Positions 8,768-17,273 of a DNA stretch of 64,000 nt are shown piece after piece. The DNA is taken from positions 434,001-498,000 of the forward strand of contig CAXUKO010000001.1 in the NCBI GenBank assembly GCA_964251665.1. Direction: 5' to 3'. The notes under the pieces were generated by a model that saw only the letters and a list, made by a program, of their open reading frames with translations, did no database searches and was not told where the DNA came from. This DNA is from JBBQLG01 sp964251665 (GTDB lineage: Bacteria > Bacteroidota > Bacteroidia > Cytophagales > Spirosomataceae). Position 1 is the first letter of the stretch. Every line of letters begins with the position of its first letter. The translations under genes were made by a program, and so were the position numbers.

Positions 8768-9196
8768 CTAACTGATTTTCGATAAAGCTAATTTCATACC
8801 TTTTTCTATCTCATCAAACGAAATTTCGGTCTTGACGGTATAAATAAAAGTAATGTAGGCGGGTGACATTTTTGGCCTGTCAGCCGTACCGGAAAGTAAC
8901 GTTTTATTTAGGCGGTAGGCCTCGCGAATGCGTCGGCGGATGCGGTTACGGTCAACAGCGCGTTTAAAGTTGCGCTTGGACACTGTAATCAGAATAGCGG
9001 GCAGGGTTGGATGGCCGGCAGGTAAGGAGGGAGAGTCAGAAGGGGGCGGCTCAGGATAGAGATAGAGGAGCCTAAATGGAAAAAGGTAGAACGTCCGGGC
9101 CGCGTTTTGCTTTCCATCTGTACTACCTTTTTTAAATAACTGGTCGATGACTTTACGGCTGGTGAGCCGTTCGGCTTTGGTAAACGTCGCTCGCAT
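8768..9196 (-). CDS. rnpA: Ribonuclease P protein component
   Basis: This 142-residue basic protein is the protein subunit that helps RNase P RNA bind and process pre-tRNA 5' ends. It carries the family signature in SKRNFKRAVDRNRIRRRIRE (the RNR motif). A low-complexity insert rich in Pro and Ser (EPPPSDSPSLPAGHP) precedes it, making the protein somewhat longer than the usual 110-130 residues. It follows rpmH, the classic rpmH-rnpA order, separated by an imperfect inverted repeat. Confidence 0.93.
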   Translation of the reverse strand: MRATFTKAERLTSRKVIDQLFKKGSTDGKQNAARTFYLFPFRLLYLYPEPPPSDSPSLPAGHPTLPAILITVSKRNFKRAVDRNRIRRRIREAYRLNKTLLSGTADRPKMSPAYITFIYTVKTEISFDEIEKGMKLALSKIS

Positions 9197-9206
9197 AAAG
9201 TCGTCG

Positions 9207-9256
9207 GTCGTTTGCTGTTGGTTCTAGTTATCGGGTAACTATAAACCACAAACGAC
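9207..9256. repeat. Imperfect inverted repeat in the rpmH-rnpA spacer
   Basis: The arms GTCGTTTGCTGTTGG...TAGTTA and TAACTATAAACCACAAACGA fold on each other with a few gaps. The AAACCACAAAC core is shared with the element between fadA and fadB, suggesting one intergenic repeat family. Confidence 0.5.
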
Positions 9257-9262
9257 AACTCA

Positions 9263-9430
9263 CTAGGCTTTGAACCGGTTACCTTTCTTCTCGTCAGAAA
9301 CGGTCAGTTTCCAGCGGCCTTTGGCGCGACGACGTGCCAATACGTTGCGGCCATTGGCAGTGGCCATGCGCTCGCGGAATCCGTGCTTGTTTTTCCGCTT
9401 GCGGTTCGACGGTTGGAATGTTCTTTTCAT
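9263..9430 (-). CDS. rpmH: 50S ribosomal protein L34
   Basis: This 55-residue, very basic ribosomal protein reads MKRTFQPSNRKRKNKHGFRE and continues with MATANGRNVLARRRAKGRW, a near-textbook L34, with a short C-terminal extension ending NRFKA. It is too short for ordinary ORF filters. It is the first gene of the rpmH-rnpA pair and has an excellent promoter at 9475-9505. Its TAG stop at the conserved end of the protein shows that TAG is a real stop codon in this organism. Confidence 0.97.
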   Translation of the reverse strand: MKRTFQPSNRKRKNKHGFRERMATANGRNVLARRRAKGRWKLTVSDEKKGNRFKA

Positions 9431-9474
9431 GATATGTAATCCACTAAGAGATGGCTGAATTCAAAATGAGTGTG

Positions 9475-9505
9475 CAAAGGTAGGAAAACATCAATAGTTT
9501 AGCAA
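9475..9505 (-). promoter_or_regulatory. Promoter of rpmH-rnpA
   Basis: On the minus strand, TTG (9505-9503), a 20-base spacer and TACCTTTG (9482-9475) match the Bacteroidota primary sigma factor consensus TTG / TAnnTTTG exactly. The predicted start gives a leader of roughly 40 bases before rpmH. Confidence 0.75.
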
Positions 9506-9628
9506 CCCTGCCTTTACTTTTTCCGCTACTGGATAGTGAGTTACGGCGCTGGTTAAACCAACACGTACCTTTATGAGTAGTTTACAGCGGGTGTCGTTCC
9601 TTTTTTATCGCCCTCTACCCCTTTACGT

Positions 9629-11089
9629 ATGCACTATTTGCTTTCATCGGCCGATCCGGCTTCGCACTATATCGATGTTGAATGCCACCTGATGCTCGGG
9701 GCCGGTCAGCCCACCGTTGAGTTTCAACTGCCTGCCTGGCGTCCGGGGCGCTATGAACTACAGCACTTTGCCAAAAACGTACAGCGGTTTGCGGTGTTTG
9801 ATGGTCAATCCAAGCCATTACCATTCCGAAAGGTGACCAAAGACCGCTGGCTGGTGCAGACGGAAGACGTTACGGAGGTGGTTGTGCGCTATGCCTATTA
9901 CAGCAACGTCATCAATGCGGGGAGTAGTTTCGTAACCAACGATCCCCTGACCGGCCCGATGCTGTACGTCAACTTCGTTAATCTGTGCTTGTACGCAGAA
10001 GGCCGAATAGACGAAGAATGCACGGTTGAACTGGTTATCCCCGATAACTGGCTGATCGCGTGCGGACTTACCCAAACCAGTGCTAAAACGTTGCTGGCCC
10101 GCGACTTTTACGAACTTATCGATTGCCCGCTCATTGCCTCACCGAATCTGCATCGGATTCAGTACACCGTTCAGGACGTGGCTTTTACGGTCTGGGTACA
10201 GGGAAATATAGTCCCCGACGATGAGCGTGTCATTCGCGACTTTAGCCGGTTTTCCGCTGCGCAGCTTGCTCTGTACGGCGAATTTCCCGAAGGCGACTAT
10301 CATTTTCTCACCCTTGTGCTGCCAACGCCTTTCTACCACGGCGTGGAACATCGAAACTCAACGGTGCTGGTGCTGGGGCCAAACGACGAGGGTGAGGGGC
10401 TATATCAGGATTGGCTGGGCGTGTCGTCGCACGAACTGTTTCATGCCTGGAACATCATCCGAATCCGGCCGGTGGAGTTATTGCCTTACGACCTGACCCG
10501 TGAGAATTACTTCACAACCTGTTTTGTGGCCGAGGGCGTCACGACCTATTACGGTGATTTAATGCTACGCAGGGCGGGGGTATTTGACGATGCGGCTTAC
10601 CTGAAAGAACTGCACGTACTGCTCAAGCGGCATTTTGAGGTAAGTGGTCGGGCTGTGCAGTCACTCACCGAGTCGTCGTGGGATTTGTGGCTCGATGGGT
10701 ATGAACGGGGCGTACCTGATCGTAAAGTGTCCGTTTATCATAAGGGAGCCATCGCTGCGCTGATTTTAGACTTACATCTACGTCGGAAAACAGGGCACGC
10801 CCGTACCTTAGATGATGTGATGCGGCTCATGTGGCAACGGTTTGGCAAGCCCTTCGTGGGCTACACGCTGGCTGATTATTACGATAGTACCGAAGAAGTC
10901 GCTGGCGAGTCGCTGAACTGGTATTATGAAACCTGTATTTTTGGCAACGCTCCGCTCGAAACACTGCTCAATCAATACCTGGCGTTTGTTGGGTTGACCA
11001 TGCGTTATGATGAAACCGGCGGAGTGCTGCTCGACGATAGTAATGATGAAGCCGGACGGACACAACGGGCCTTGTGGTTCACGAAGTAA
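9629..11089 (+). CDS. M61-family (glycyl aminopeptidase-like) metallopeptidase lacking a PDZ domain
   Basis: This 486-residue protein has the M61 N-terminal beta domain followed by a zinc peptidase domain. The HELFH motif is at His268-Glu269-His272 (SSHELFHAWN) and the third ligand is probably Glu302 in CFVAEGVTTYYGDL. Later landmarks are SVYHKGAIAALILDL and a C-terminal helix bundle. Typical M61 proteins continue into a PDZ domain; this one stops about 20 residues after the catalytic region (ALWFTK). No signal peptide is visible. It is followed 49 bases later by a GH130-like gene on the same strand. Confidence 0.87.
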   Translation: MHYLLSSADPASHYIDVECHLMLGAGQPTVEFQLPAWRPGRYELQHFAKNVQRFAVFDGQSKPLPFRKVTKDRWLVQTEDVTEVVVRYAYYSNVINAGSSFVTNDPLTGPMLYVNFVNLCLYAEGRIDEECTVELVIPDNWLIACGLTQTSAKTLLARDFYELIDCPLIASPNLHRIQYTVQDVAFTVWVQGNIVPDDERVIRDFSRFSAAQLALYGEFPEGDYHFLTLVLPTPFYHGVEHRNSTVLVLGPNDEGEGLYQDWLGVSSHELFHAWNIIRIRPVELLPYDLTRENYFTTCFVAEGVTTYYGDLMLRRAGVFDDAAYLKELHVLLKRHFEVSGRAVQSLTESSWDLWLDGYERGVPDRKVSVYHKGAIAALILDLHLRRKTGHARTLDDVMRLMWQRFGKPFVGYTLADYYDSTEEVAGESLNWYYETCIFGNAPLETLLNQYLAFVGLTMRYDETGGVLLDDSNDEAGRTQRALWFTK

Positions 11090-11138
11090 GCTGCCCTGAT
11101 ATACCGGTTAACACCAACGATTACCTATCCCCGTTTCC

Positions 11139-12257
11139 ATGAAACCCATTTACCACGTTTCGCTCACACTCGTATCAGTACTGGTTTCAATTCAGATTAC
11201 ATTCGCTCAAGAGCCAACCACCGTCGAGAAACCGTGGATGTTCGGGCCGTTTCAAAAGCAGAACAGGGTAAATCCTATCCTGAACGCAACGTCAACGACT
11301 ACCTTCGCCTGCCCGGTACGGGGCGAAACCGTGCACTGGGAGGAGAAAGACGTGTTTAACCCGGCGGCTGTGGTACGTAAGGGCAAAGTCTACATGATTT
11401 ACCGCGCCGAAGATGTTGTGGGCAAACACGCGGGTACTTCAAGGCTGGGCCTCGCCGTCAGTGCAGACGGCATTCATTTTAAACGACAGCCCAAACCGGT
11501 ATTTTACCCGGCTAACGACGCCATGAAAACCTACGAATGGGAAGGTGGCTGCGAAGATCCCCGTATTGTCGAAAGTCCTACCGGCGTGTATGTCATGACC
11601 TACACGGCCTACGACGGCGACAAAGCCCGGCTGTGCGTGGCAACGTCGAAAGACCTGGTGACGTGGAAAAAGCAGGGCCTGGCTTTCGATCAGTTCGACA
11701 ATGGCAAGTACCGGAATGAGTGGTCCAAGTCGGGGTCGATTGTCTGTAAACGGGTGGGGAGCCGGTTGGTAGCGCAAAAGGTCAATGACAAATACTGGAT
11801 GTACTGGGGTGATAAGCAGCAACTCTACATGGCCACTTCCGACGACCTGATTCACTGGCAGCCGCTGGAAGGGAAGAACGGCAAACTGATAGCCGCAGCC
11901 GAATTTAGGCCGGGTAAGTTTGATTATCAGGTGCTGGAGCCGGGGCCACCCGCGTTGCTGACCGCGGGGGGCATCGTCTTGATTTACAATGGTATGAACG
12001 AACAGGAGAATGGCGACCCAGCCCTGCCGGATGGTACGTATGCTGGTGGGCAAATGCTGTTCGATGCCACCGACCCAACCAAATTGCTGGATCGGTCAGC
12101 GTCTTATTTTATTAAACCCGAACAGAAATATGAGATCGTAGGGCAGGTCAACAATGTCTGTTTCCTGGAAGGGATGGTCCCGTTCAAAGGCCGCTGGTTT
12201 CTGTATTATGGCACGGCTGATTCCAAAATTGCCGTGGCTGTAGCTCCCGATCGGTAG
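11139..12257 (+). CDS. Secreted GH130-like glycoside hydrolase/phosphorylase
   Basis: This 372-residue protein has a cleavable signal peptide ending in TFAQ (about residue 24) and a five-bladed beta-propeller typical of GH130 and related families. Recognisable repeats include VFNPAAVVRKGKVYMIYRAED and GGCEDPRIVE (Glu139-Asp140), where GH130 enzymes keep the catalytic Asp. GH130 enzymes phosphorolyse or hydrolyse beta-mannosides in N-glycan or mannan breakdown. Export argues against phosphorolysis, since free phosphate and recovery of the sugar phosphate are cytosolic needs, so a hydrolase is more likely. The exact linkage cannot be told. Confidence 0.85.
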   Translation: MKPIYHVSLTLVSVLVSIQITFAQEPTTVEKPWMFGPFQKQNRVNPILNATSTTTFACPVRGETVHWEEKDVFNPAAVVRKGKVYMIYRAEDVVGKHAGTSRLGLAVSADGIHFKRQPKPVFYPANDAMKTYEWEGGCEDPRIVESPTGVYVMTYTAYDGDKARLCVATSKDLVTWKKQGLAFDQFDNGKYRNEWSKSGSIVCKRVGSRLVAQKVNDKYWMYWGDKQQLYMATSDDLIHWQPLEGKNGKLIAAAEFRPGKFDYQVLEPGPPALLTAGGIVLIYNGMNEQENGDPALPDGTYAGGQMLFDATDPTKLLDRSASYFIKPEQKYEIVGQVNNVCFLEGMVPFKGRWFLYYGTADSKIAVAVAPDR

Positions 12258-12291
12258 AGACTGATTTACGCTTTTAGTAAGGAAATTTGTA

Positions 12292-12299
12292 TACGTTTG
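12292..12299 (+). promoter_or_regulatory. Candidate -7 element before the amidase gene
   Basis: TACGTTTG matches TAnnTTTG exactly and lies 21 bases before the ATG at 12321. It supports that ATG over the in-frame TTG at 12297. No clear -33 TTG is visible. Confidence 0.4.
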
Positions 12300-12320
12300 A
12301 TACAACAGCCCTGGATTCGT

Positions 12321-13850
12321 ATGCAACCCCAATCGATCACCCCCATTCCCTTTGCCGAATACAGTCAGTACGACGCTACTGCACTGGCTGAACTGGTCCA
12401 AAAGGGCGACGTGCTACCCGCTGAATTGCTGGAAACCGCCATTGCCCGCGCTGAGGTCGTTAATCCGCAGATCAACGTAATTGTTACGCCCCTGTATGAT
12501 AAAGGCCGGGAGATGACGCGGCAGCTTCCGGGAACGGGACCATTCAGCGGGGTGCCCTTCCTGCTCAAAGATCTGCAACTGGAATGGGCAGGTACACCAC
12601 TAAAATCCGGTTGTCGAGGTTATCAGAACTACGTTTCGCAGCAGGATAGCGAGGTGGTGAAACGACTGAAAAACGCGGGTCTAGTCTTTTTTGGGAAAAC
12701 GAATACACCTGAATTTGGCCTGACACCCTACACCGAATCCAGCTTATACGGTCCCGCGCATAATCCGTGGAAACTAACGCACTCGCCGGGCGGGTCGAGT
12801 GGGGGAGCGGCTGCCGCTGTGGCTGCGGGTATTTTGCCAGCCGCCAGTGCCAGCGATGGCGGTGGTTCTATTCGTATTCCAGCCGCGTGCTGTGGCTTGT
12901 TCGGCATGAAACCGTCGCGCAGCCGGGTAACGCTCGGCCCCCGCGCTGGCGAATCGTGGAATGGCGCGTCTGTAGTCCATGCCATCACCCGTTCGGTACG
13001 CGACAGTGCCGCCCTGCTGGATGTTATGGCGGGCGGACCAACCTATGCGCCACTGCCGGGCGAACCGTATTTTTTACCCCCGCCCGAACGCCCGTTTGCT
13101 GACGAAGTAAACCGCGAGCCGGGTCGGTTGCGAATTGCGTTCTGCACCCAGACGCCCATGTCGTCGCAAACCGTCGATCCGGAATGCGTTTTGGCCGTGC
13201 GCAATGCAACTGCCCTGCTCGAAGGGCTTGGCCACGTAGTAGAGGAGGTGCCATTGCCGTACGATAAAACCATCCTAACGGAAGCGTTTTTTACCATGAT
13301 CCTGAGCGAAACAGCCGCGACACTGCGGGAGTTGGGCGCTCACTTGGGTAGACCGGTCCGGCGCGACGACGTGGAACTAAATACCTGGGCGCAGGCCCGG
13401 CTGGCAGAAGGGTTTTCGGCGGCCGACGCGGCCTTTCAGCAGCGGCACTGGAACAGCCTGAATCGGGCGATGGGGAGGCTGCACGAAACGTACGATGTGT
13501 TTCTGACGCCAACACTGCCCCGCCCACCCATCAAAATCGGTACGTTTCAGAACAAAGACTCGGAAGTGCGGCTGCTTAAACTGGTTGATTCGCTGGGCGG
13601 GTTGAAATACCTCAATGGTACCAAAATCGTTAACGACCTGGCCGAGCAGTCGCTGGGTTACATTGCCTTTACGGCGGTGGCCAACATGACGGGCCAGCCT
13701 TCTATGTCGGTACCCCTGCACTGGTCGGCCGATGAATTGCCAATCGGCACCATGTTTACGGCTAAACTGGGCGATGAAGCTACCCTGTTTCGGCTGGCTG
13801 GTCAACTGGAGCAGGCCCGACCCTGGTTCGGCAAACGGCCGGGCCTTTAG
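12321..13850 (+). CDS. Amidase signature family enzyme
   Basis: This 509-residue cytosolic amide hydrolase has a complete Ser-cisSer-Lys triad: Lys83 in PFLLKDLQ, Ser159 in SPGGSSGGAAAA and nucleophile Ser183 in DGGGSIRIPA. Family features continue with GPRAGESWNG and the C-terminal MTGQPSMSVPLHW. Substrate cannot be deduced; such enzymes range from fatty-acid amide to aryl amide hydrolases, and a GatA subunit is unlikely because no gatC/gatB neighbours occur. The start chosen is the ATG giving MQPQSITP. It meets the convergent gene at 13869 after 18 bases. Confidence 0.9.
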   Translation: MQPQSITPIPFAEYSQYDATALAELVQKGDVLPAELLETAIARAEVVNPQINVIVTPLYDKGREMTRQLPGTGPFSGVPFLLKDLQLEWAGTPLKSGCRGYQNYVSQQDSEVVKRLKNAGLVFFGKTNTPEFGLTPYTESSLYGPAHNPWKLTHSPGGSSGGAAAAVAAGILPAASASDGGGSIRIPAACCGLFGMKPSRSRVTLGPRAGESWNGASVVHAITRSVRDSAALLDVMAGGPTYAPLPGEPYFLPPPERPFADEVNREPGRLRIAFCTQTPMSSQTVDPECVLAVRNATALLEGLGHVVEEVPLPYDKTILTEAFFTMILSETAATLRELGAHLGRPVRRDDVELNTWAQARLAEGFSAADAAFQQRHWNSLNRAMGRLHETYDVFLTPTLPRPPIKIGTFQNKDSEVRLLKLVDSLGGLKYLNGTKIVNDLAEQSLGYIAFTAVANMTGQPSMSVPLHWSADELPIGTMFTAKLGDEATLFRLAGQLEQARPWFGKRPGL

Positions 13851-13868
13851 TTTTAATCCCCATCTTGT

Positions 13869-14318
13869 CTAATTTGCCAGCTCGGGTAACGTTGCCGCTG
13901 GCATACTCATCGTGATCAGGCGCTTGGGTAGTTGCTCCTCAAAGCCGGGAGTTGCCAGTTTAAAGATGCGTTCCTGTGTCTGAGCCCCGTCTGTAATGCG
14001 GAACGTATAAGTGCCATCGCCTACCTCACTGAGGTCAAATCGGGTGCACACAACCGGCTGCTTTTTAGAATACCACTCTGTCGCCAGTACCTGCCCCCGT
14101 TCGTTGACCAACTCCACCCTTAGAGAGCGATTGAACGTTTTTTTGTTGATGTAAACCCACATTTTGGAAGGGGCTGCTGCCGGAAAAACGCTGATGTCAA
14201 ACGTCTTCTCTTCGTAGTAGGGTGCTTCCCGGTGCGTACTCTGTGCCGTAGTGAGCGATGAGACGAATAAACTTGCCCCGATGAGGAGCGCCGTAGTGGC
14301 GTTGAAAATCGTTTTCAT
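13869..14318 (-). CDS. Secreted protein of unknown function, beta-rich
   Basis: This 149-residue protein has a clear signal peptide (residues 1 to about 26, ending SLTTAQ). The mature part has beta-strand character and resembles a small immunoglobulin-like or Por-secretion-type beta sandwich (MWVYINKKTFNRSLRVELVN, GDGTYTFRITDG). No catalytic residues are evident. Related short secreted proteins occur widely in Cytophagales, but I cannot name a family. It is monocistronic, with the MFS gene 119 bases further on running away in the same direction. Confidence 0.7.
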   Translation of the reverse strand: MKTIFNATTALLIGASLFVSSLTTAQSTHREAPYYEEKTFDISVFPAAAPSKMWVYINKKTFNRSLRVELVNERGQVLATEWYSKKQPVVCTRFDLSEVGDGTYTFRITDGAQTQERIFKLATPGFEEQLPKRLITMSMPAATLPELAN

Positions 14319-14437
14319 GGAGTCGATCTGTTTTGCGTGAATCAGTTGTTGCGTTCATCACAAAGACAGCACTCCAAACGGCGTCGCAGGTAGTTTGGAG
14401 AAACGGTTGAAAATGAGGATTTACGGCATAGGCCAAT

Positions 14438-15685
14438 CTATTTTTCGGTATACTCCAAGTCCTTGCCAAACGTTTCGGCTGTCATTGACAGCGCCCAGAA
14501 GCCGATGGCAAAGCAAATCGCTCCAACGATTGCGGCCGCTGAAATGACACCATAACTGCCTTTAAGCGCCTGAAACGCCGGAATGGTTAGCAGCGTAGTG
14601 GCGCGAACGTTGTTGGCGACGGAGGTGGTAGCCGTGGCCCGGAGATTGGTACCGAACGATTCAGCGGTGACGGTGAGAAACAGGGCAATGTAGCCGATAG
14701 CAAAACCCATGCCCACGCAGGCCGTGTAAAACGCACCGGTTGTTTTAAGTCCCCCGTACAAGTAGATGATCACGAAAAGCAGGGTCAGCCCCATCATAAT
14801 GCCGATGGCTCGCCGACGTGACCCTAATTCCTGGCTAAACGGCCCGCTTAACAAATCACCCACCACCACGCCAATGTAGGTGAACATCACACATCGGCCC
14901 GGCTGAATGACTTCGGGGATGCCCAGCGCTTTGCCAAATTCGTTGCCGAAGGTGGCCAGAATACCAATTACGAAATACGTCGGAACGGCGATGCCCATGC
15001 AGCGCAGGTACCGGTACAGCCGTTCGCGGGGGGTAAAGAGCGCAAGAAAATTACCCCGGCTGCCAGCTGTTTCCTTCACCCGGAGAAACATACCCGACTC
15101 GAATACACTCACCCGCAGAATCAGGAGGGCTACGCCCAGTCCGCCCCCGATGAAATAAGCAGTCCGCCAATCGAACCGGTTCACGGTGAAAAAGGCTACT
15201 ACTGCCCCCAGCAGTCCAACGCCAGCTACCAGAGACGTACCGTAACTCCGCAACCGAGTCGGCAGAATCTCGGCGACAAGCGTAATGCCCGCGCCCAGTT
15301 CGCCCGCCAGCCCGAAACCGGCCACGAACCGCAGCCAGGCGTAGGCAGATGCGTCTTGTACAAACCCGCAGGCGACGTTGGCCAATGAGTACGTCAGGAT
15401 ACTACCAAAGAGAACCGAAAGCCGCCCTCGTTTATCGCCCAGAATACCCCATAGGATGCCGCCGAGTAACAGGCCTGCCTGCTGGTAATTGTAGATTTTA
15501 CCGCCGATAAGCGAGATGCTTTGCTCATCGAGATTAAACTCTTTCAGACTCGGTACCCGGACGATGTTGAACAGCAGCAGATCATATACGTCCACAAAAT
15601 AGCCAAGCGCGGCTACCAGAACGGGTAAGGAAAATAGTGGTCGGTAGGATATAGATTCCGGCAAATGGTCGGTGCGCGTAGGCAT
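14438..15685 (-). CDS. MFS transporter (paralogue 1 of 3)
   Basis: This 415-residue inner-membrane carrier has about 12 transmembrane helices. The loop between helices 2 and 3 carries the MFS signature GILWGILGDKRGRLSVLFGS. Other landmarks are YFVDVYDLLLFNIVRVPSL in helix 1 and GTNLRATATTSVANNVRA near helix 11. The start is set at MPTRTDHL; the upstream in-frame extension is not conserved with the paralogues. It closely resembles the proteins at 17274 and 18633. Substrate unknown. It lies 66 bases after the 110-residue membrane protein gene on the same strand. Confidence 0.88.
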   Translation of the reverse strand: MPTRTDHLPESISYRPLFSLPVLVAALGYFVDVYDLLLFNIVRVPSLKEFNLDEQSISLIGGKIYNYQQAGLLLGGILWGILGDKRGRLSVLFGSILTYSLANVACGFVQDASAYAWLRFVAGFGLAGELGAGITLVAEILPTRLRSYGTSLVAGVGLLGAVVAFFTVNRFDWRTAYFIGGGLGVALLILRVSVFESGMFLRVKETAGSRGNFLALFTPRERLYRYLRCMGIAVPTYFVIGILATFGNEFGKALGIPEVIQPGRCVMFTYIGVVVGDLLSGPFSQELGSRRRAIGIMMGLTLLFVIIYLYGGLKTTGAFYTACVGMGFAIGYIALFLTVTAESFGTNLRATATTSVANNVRATTLLTIPAFQALKGSYGVISAAAIVGAICFAIGFWALSMTAETFGKDLEYTEK

Positions 15686-15751
15686 AAGTTTGAGCCGTTC
15701 GATGAACAGCTCAAGTAAGCAAAAAAAGCGATACATCTACCGGCAGATTCG

Positions 15752-16084
15752 TCATGCCACGCGCCAGGCGGCAATTAATGCGGCTAACACGGCCATACTT
15801 AGTAAGCAACGCCAGACGGTCAGGCTCACGGGGCGCCCACGGTGCATGGCTGTTAGTACGGAGATAAGTACCAGCAAAGCCGTTTTGGGAATGATCTTAT
15901 AATAGTTGATAGCTGGATACCGATACGCTACCAAACCAACGCCGGTTACGGTCAACAGAATACCGCAGGCCAGCATCAAATAGCTGGTTCGCTTCTCAGG
16001 ACGATCCCACTGAACAAGTAACGTGGCTACATACACTAAAAACGTGAGGAAGTGAATGTAAACAAGGGCGTTTAGGAGCAGCAT
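15752..16084 (-). CDS. Small four-helix membrane protein
   Basis: This 110-residue protein has about four transmembrane segments (LNALVYIHFLTFLVYVATLL, LMLACGILLTVTGVGLVAY, the segment around KTALLVLISVLTAM, and the C-terminal CLLSMAVLAALIAAW). No family is recognised with certainty. Its start is three bases after the stop of the DUF4267 gene, so the two are certainly cotranscribed and probably function together in the inner membrane. Confidence 0.75.
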   Translation of the reverse strand: MLLLNALVYIHFLTFLVYVATLLVQWDRPEKRTSYLMLACGILLTVTGVGLVAYRYPAINYYKIIPKTALLVLISVLTAMHRGRPVSLTVWRCLLSMAVLAALIAAWRVA

Positions 16085-16087
16085 AGT

Positions 16088-16501
16088 TCAGGCGGTTGGC
16101 TTGTGTACCCGATTTGCGTTACGGAGCAGCAGTGCGGTGAGCACGATCATGTACACGGCTGTTAGTCCATGAATCACCACATGGCTAGTGTCGGCGATAC
16201 CATTGCGGGTTAGGATCAGGGTTAAATCGCCGAGCGGAATGAGGGTTTCAATTCCCATCACGATGGCTGTTGACAGAGGATCACGTTTCCAGAGCATGCC
16301 CAGCACCAGCAGGCCGGAGACGATATCGCGAATGCCTTTGATGCGACCGTACCAGTGGTCGTATGTTAGCGGGATGCCGAAACCAAGACCACCGGCCTCC
16401 GGGAAAAGAATAAAACGAATGCCAACAAAAATGATGGCGAGGGCAACCGCGAGGCTCATCCAGAATGCGAGCGACCGAAACGTTAGTGAGTTCGTTTGCA
16501 T
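16088..16501 (-). CDS. DUF4267-type membrane protein
   Basis: This 137-residue protein has about four transmembrane helices and the pattern GFGIPLTYDHWYGRIKGIRD followed by IVSGLLVLGML, which fits the DUF4267 family of small membrane proteins of unknown function. It is the first gene of a two- or three-gene unit with the 110-residue membrane protein and perhaps the MFS gene. The Crp/Fnr regulator gene starts upstream on the same strand and is a plausible controller. Confidence 0.75.
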   Translation of the reverse strand: MQTNSLTFRSLAFWMSLAVALAIIFVGIRFILFPEAGGLGFGIPLTYDHWYGRIKGIRDIVSGLLVLGMLWKRDPLSTAIVMGIETLIPLGDLTLILTRNGIADTSHVVIHGLTAVYMIVLTALLLRNANRVHKPTA

Positions 16502-16575
16502 AGCTATAAGCGTTAGTACGACACAAAGGTCGGCTTAGGCTTATGCCCATGCATTCACTCAGGTGAAGAAGCGAC

Positions 16576-17163
16576 TCAGTACGATTTGCCCGCCCAACGC
16601 GCCCGAATTCGACTAAGCGATTGCGGCTTTACACCCACATAGGAGGCAATGTAATACTGCGGAATACGGGTCTGCAAGTCCGGGTACTGTTCCAGAAAAG
16701 CCTGATACCGCTTTTCGGGCGAGTCGGTATACAGGGAGGTGATCTGGCCAATCGTGGTCACAAAAAGTTGCTCGATTACCAGGCGGCCGAAGCGTTCGCC
16801 CTGGATCAATCCCGTAAACAGCCGCTCGAGGTTTGCGTGAGAAATAACCAGCAGGCTTGTGTCTTCGATAGCCTGGATGTTGCGGTGACACGGACGTTGG
16901 GGTAAAAAGCTTTCGTAATCGCAGGTAAAGTCAGATTCTTTACCAAAACCATAAATTTTCTCCTCGCCACCGGTGGTAATAAAGTAGCGCAGTAATCCCT
17001 GATTGATAAAGCCAACTTGTCGGCAGACCTGCCCCTGTTGCACAAAATAGCTGCCTTTTGCCAGGTGAAGCGGTTGAAATAACTGTTTAATCAAATCAAC
17101 ATCGGCCTCGGTCAACGGTATGATCCGACGAACGACGTCTAGTAACGAACTGAACTCATTCAT
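16576..17163 (-). CDS. Crp/Fnr-family transcriptional regulator
   Basis: This 195-residue protein has an N-terminal cyclic-nucleotide-binding-type beta roll (about 20-130; YFVQQGQVCRQVGFINQGLL and ISHANLERLF) and a C-terminal winged helix-turn-helix ending with the recognition segment IASYVGVKPQSLSRIRARW. This is the common Bacteroidota variant, in which effector-binding residues are poorly kept, so the ligand cannot be predicted. No Fnr-type Cys cluster is present. It sits between the MFS paralogues and upstream of the DUF4267 unit, suggesting that it regulates these transporters or membrane proteins. Confidence 0.88.
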   Translation of the reverse strand: MNEFSSLLDVVRRIIPLTEADVDLIKQLFQPLHLAKGSYFVQQGQVCRQVGFINQGLLRYFITTGGEEKIYGFGKESDFTCDYESFLPQRPCHRNIQAIEDTSLLVISHANLERLFTGLIQGERFGRLVIEQLFVTTIGQITSLYTDSPEKRYQAFLEQYPDLQTRIPQYYIASYVGVKPQSLSRIRARWAGKSY

Positions 17164-17273
17164 ACCTCAATTGTAGCTTGAAACGAAGCCTTACCCAACA
17201 ATCAACTGGTGAGCAACTAGTGCAACTATTAGTAATGAAACTCCCTTGCGTTGAGTGGATGCGGGGATATACA

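Noticed and set aside
9263..9430. TAG reassignment to Gln
   Set aside because: rpmH, rnpA, the GH130-like gene, the amidase and the P450 all end in TAG at their natural C-termini, so TAG is a normal stop here.
12297..12320. Longer amidase start at TTG
   Set aside because: It lies on the -7 element TACGTTTG; the ATG at 12321 fits the family start.
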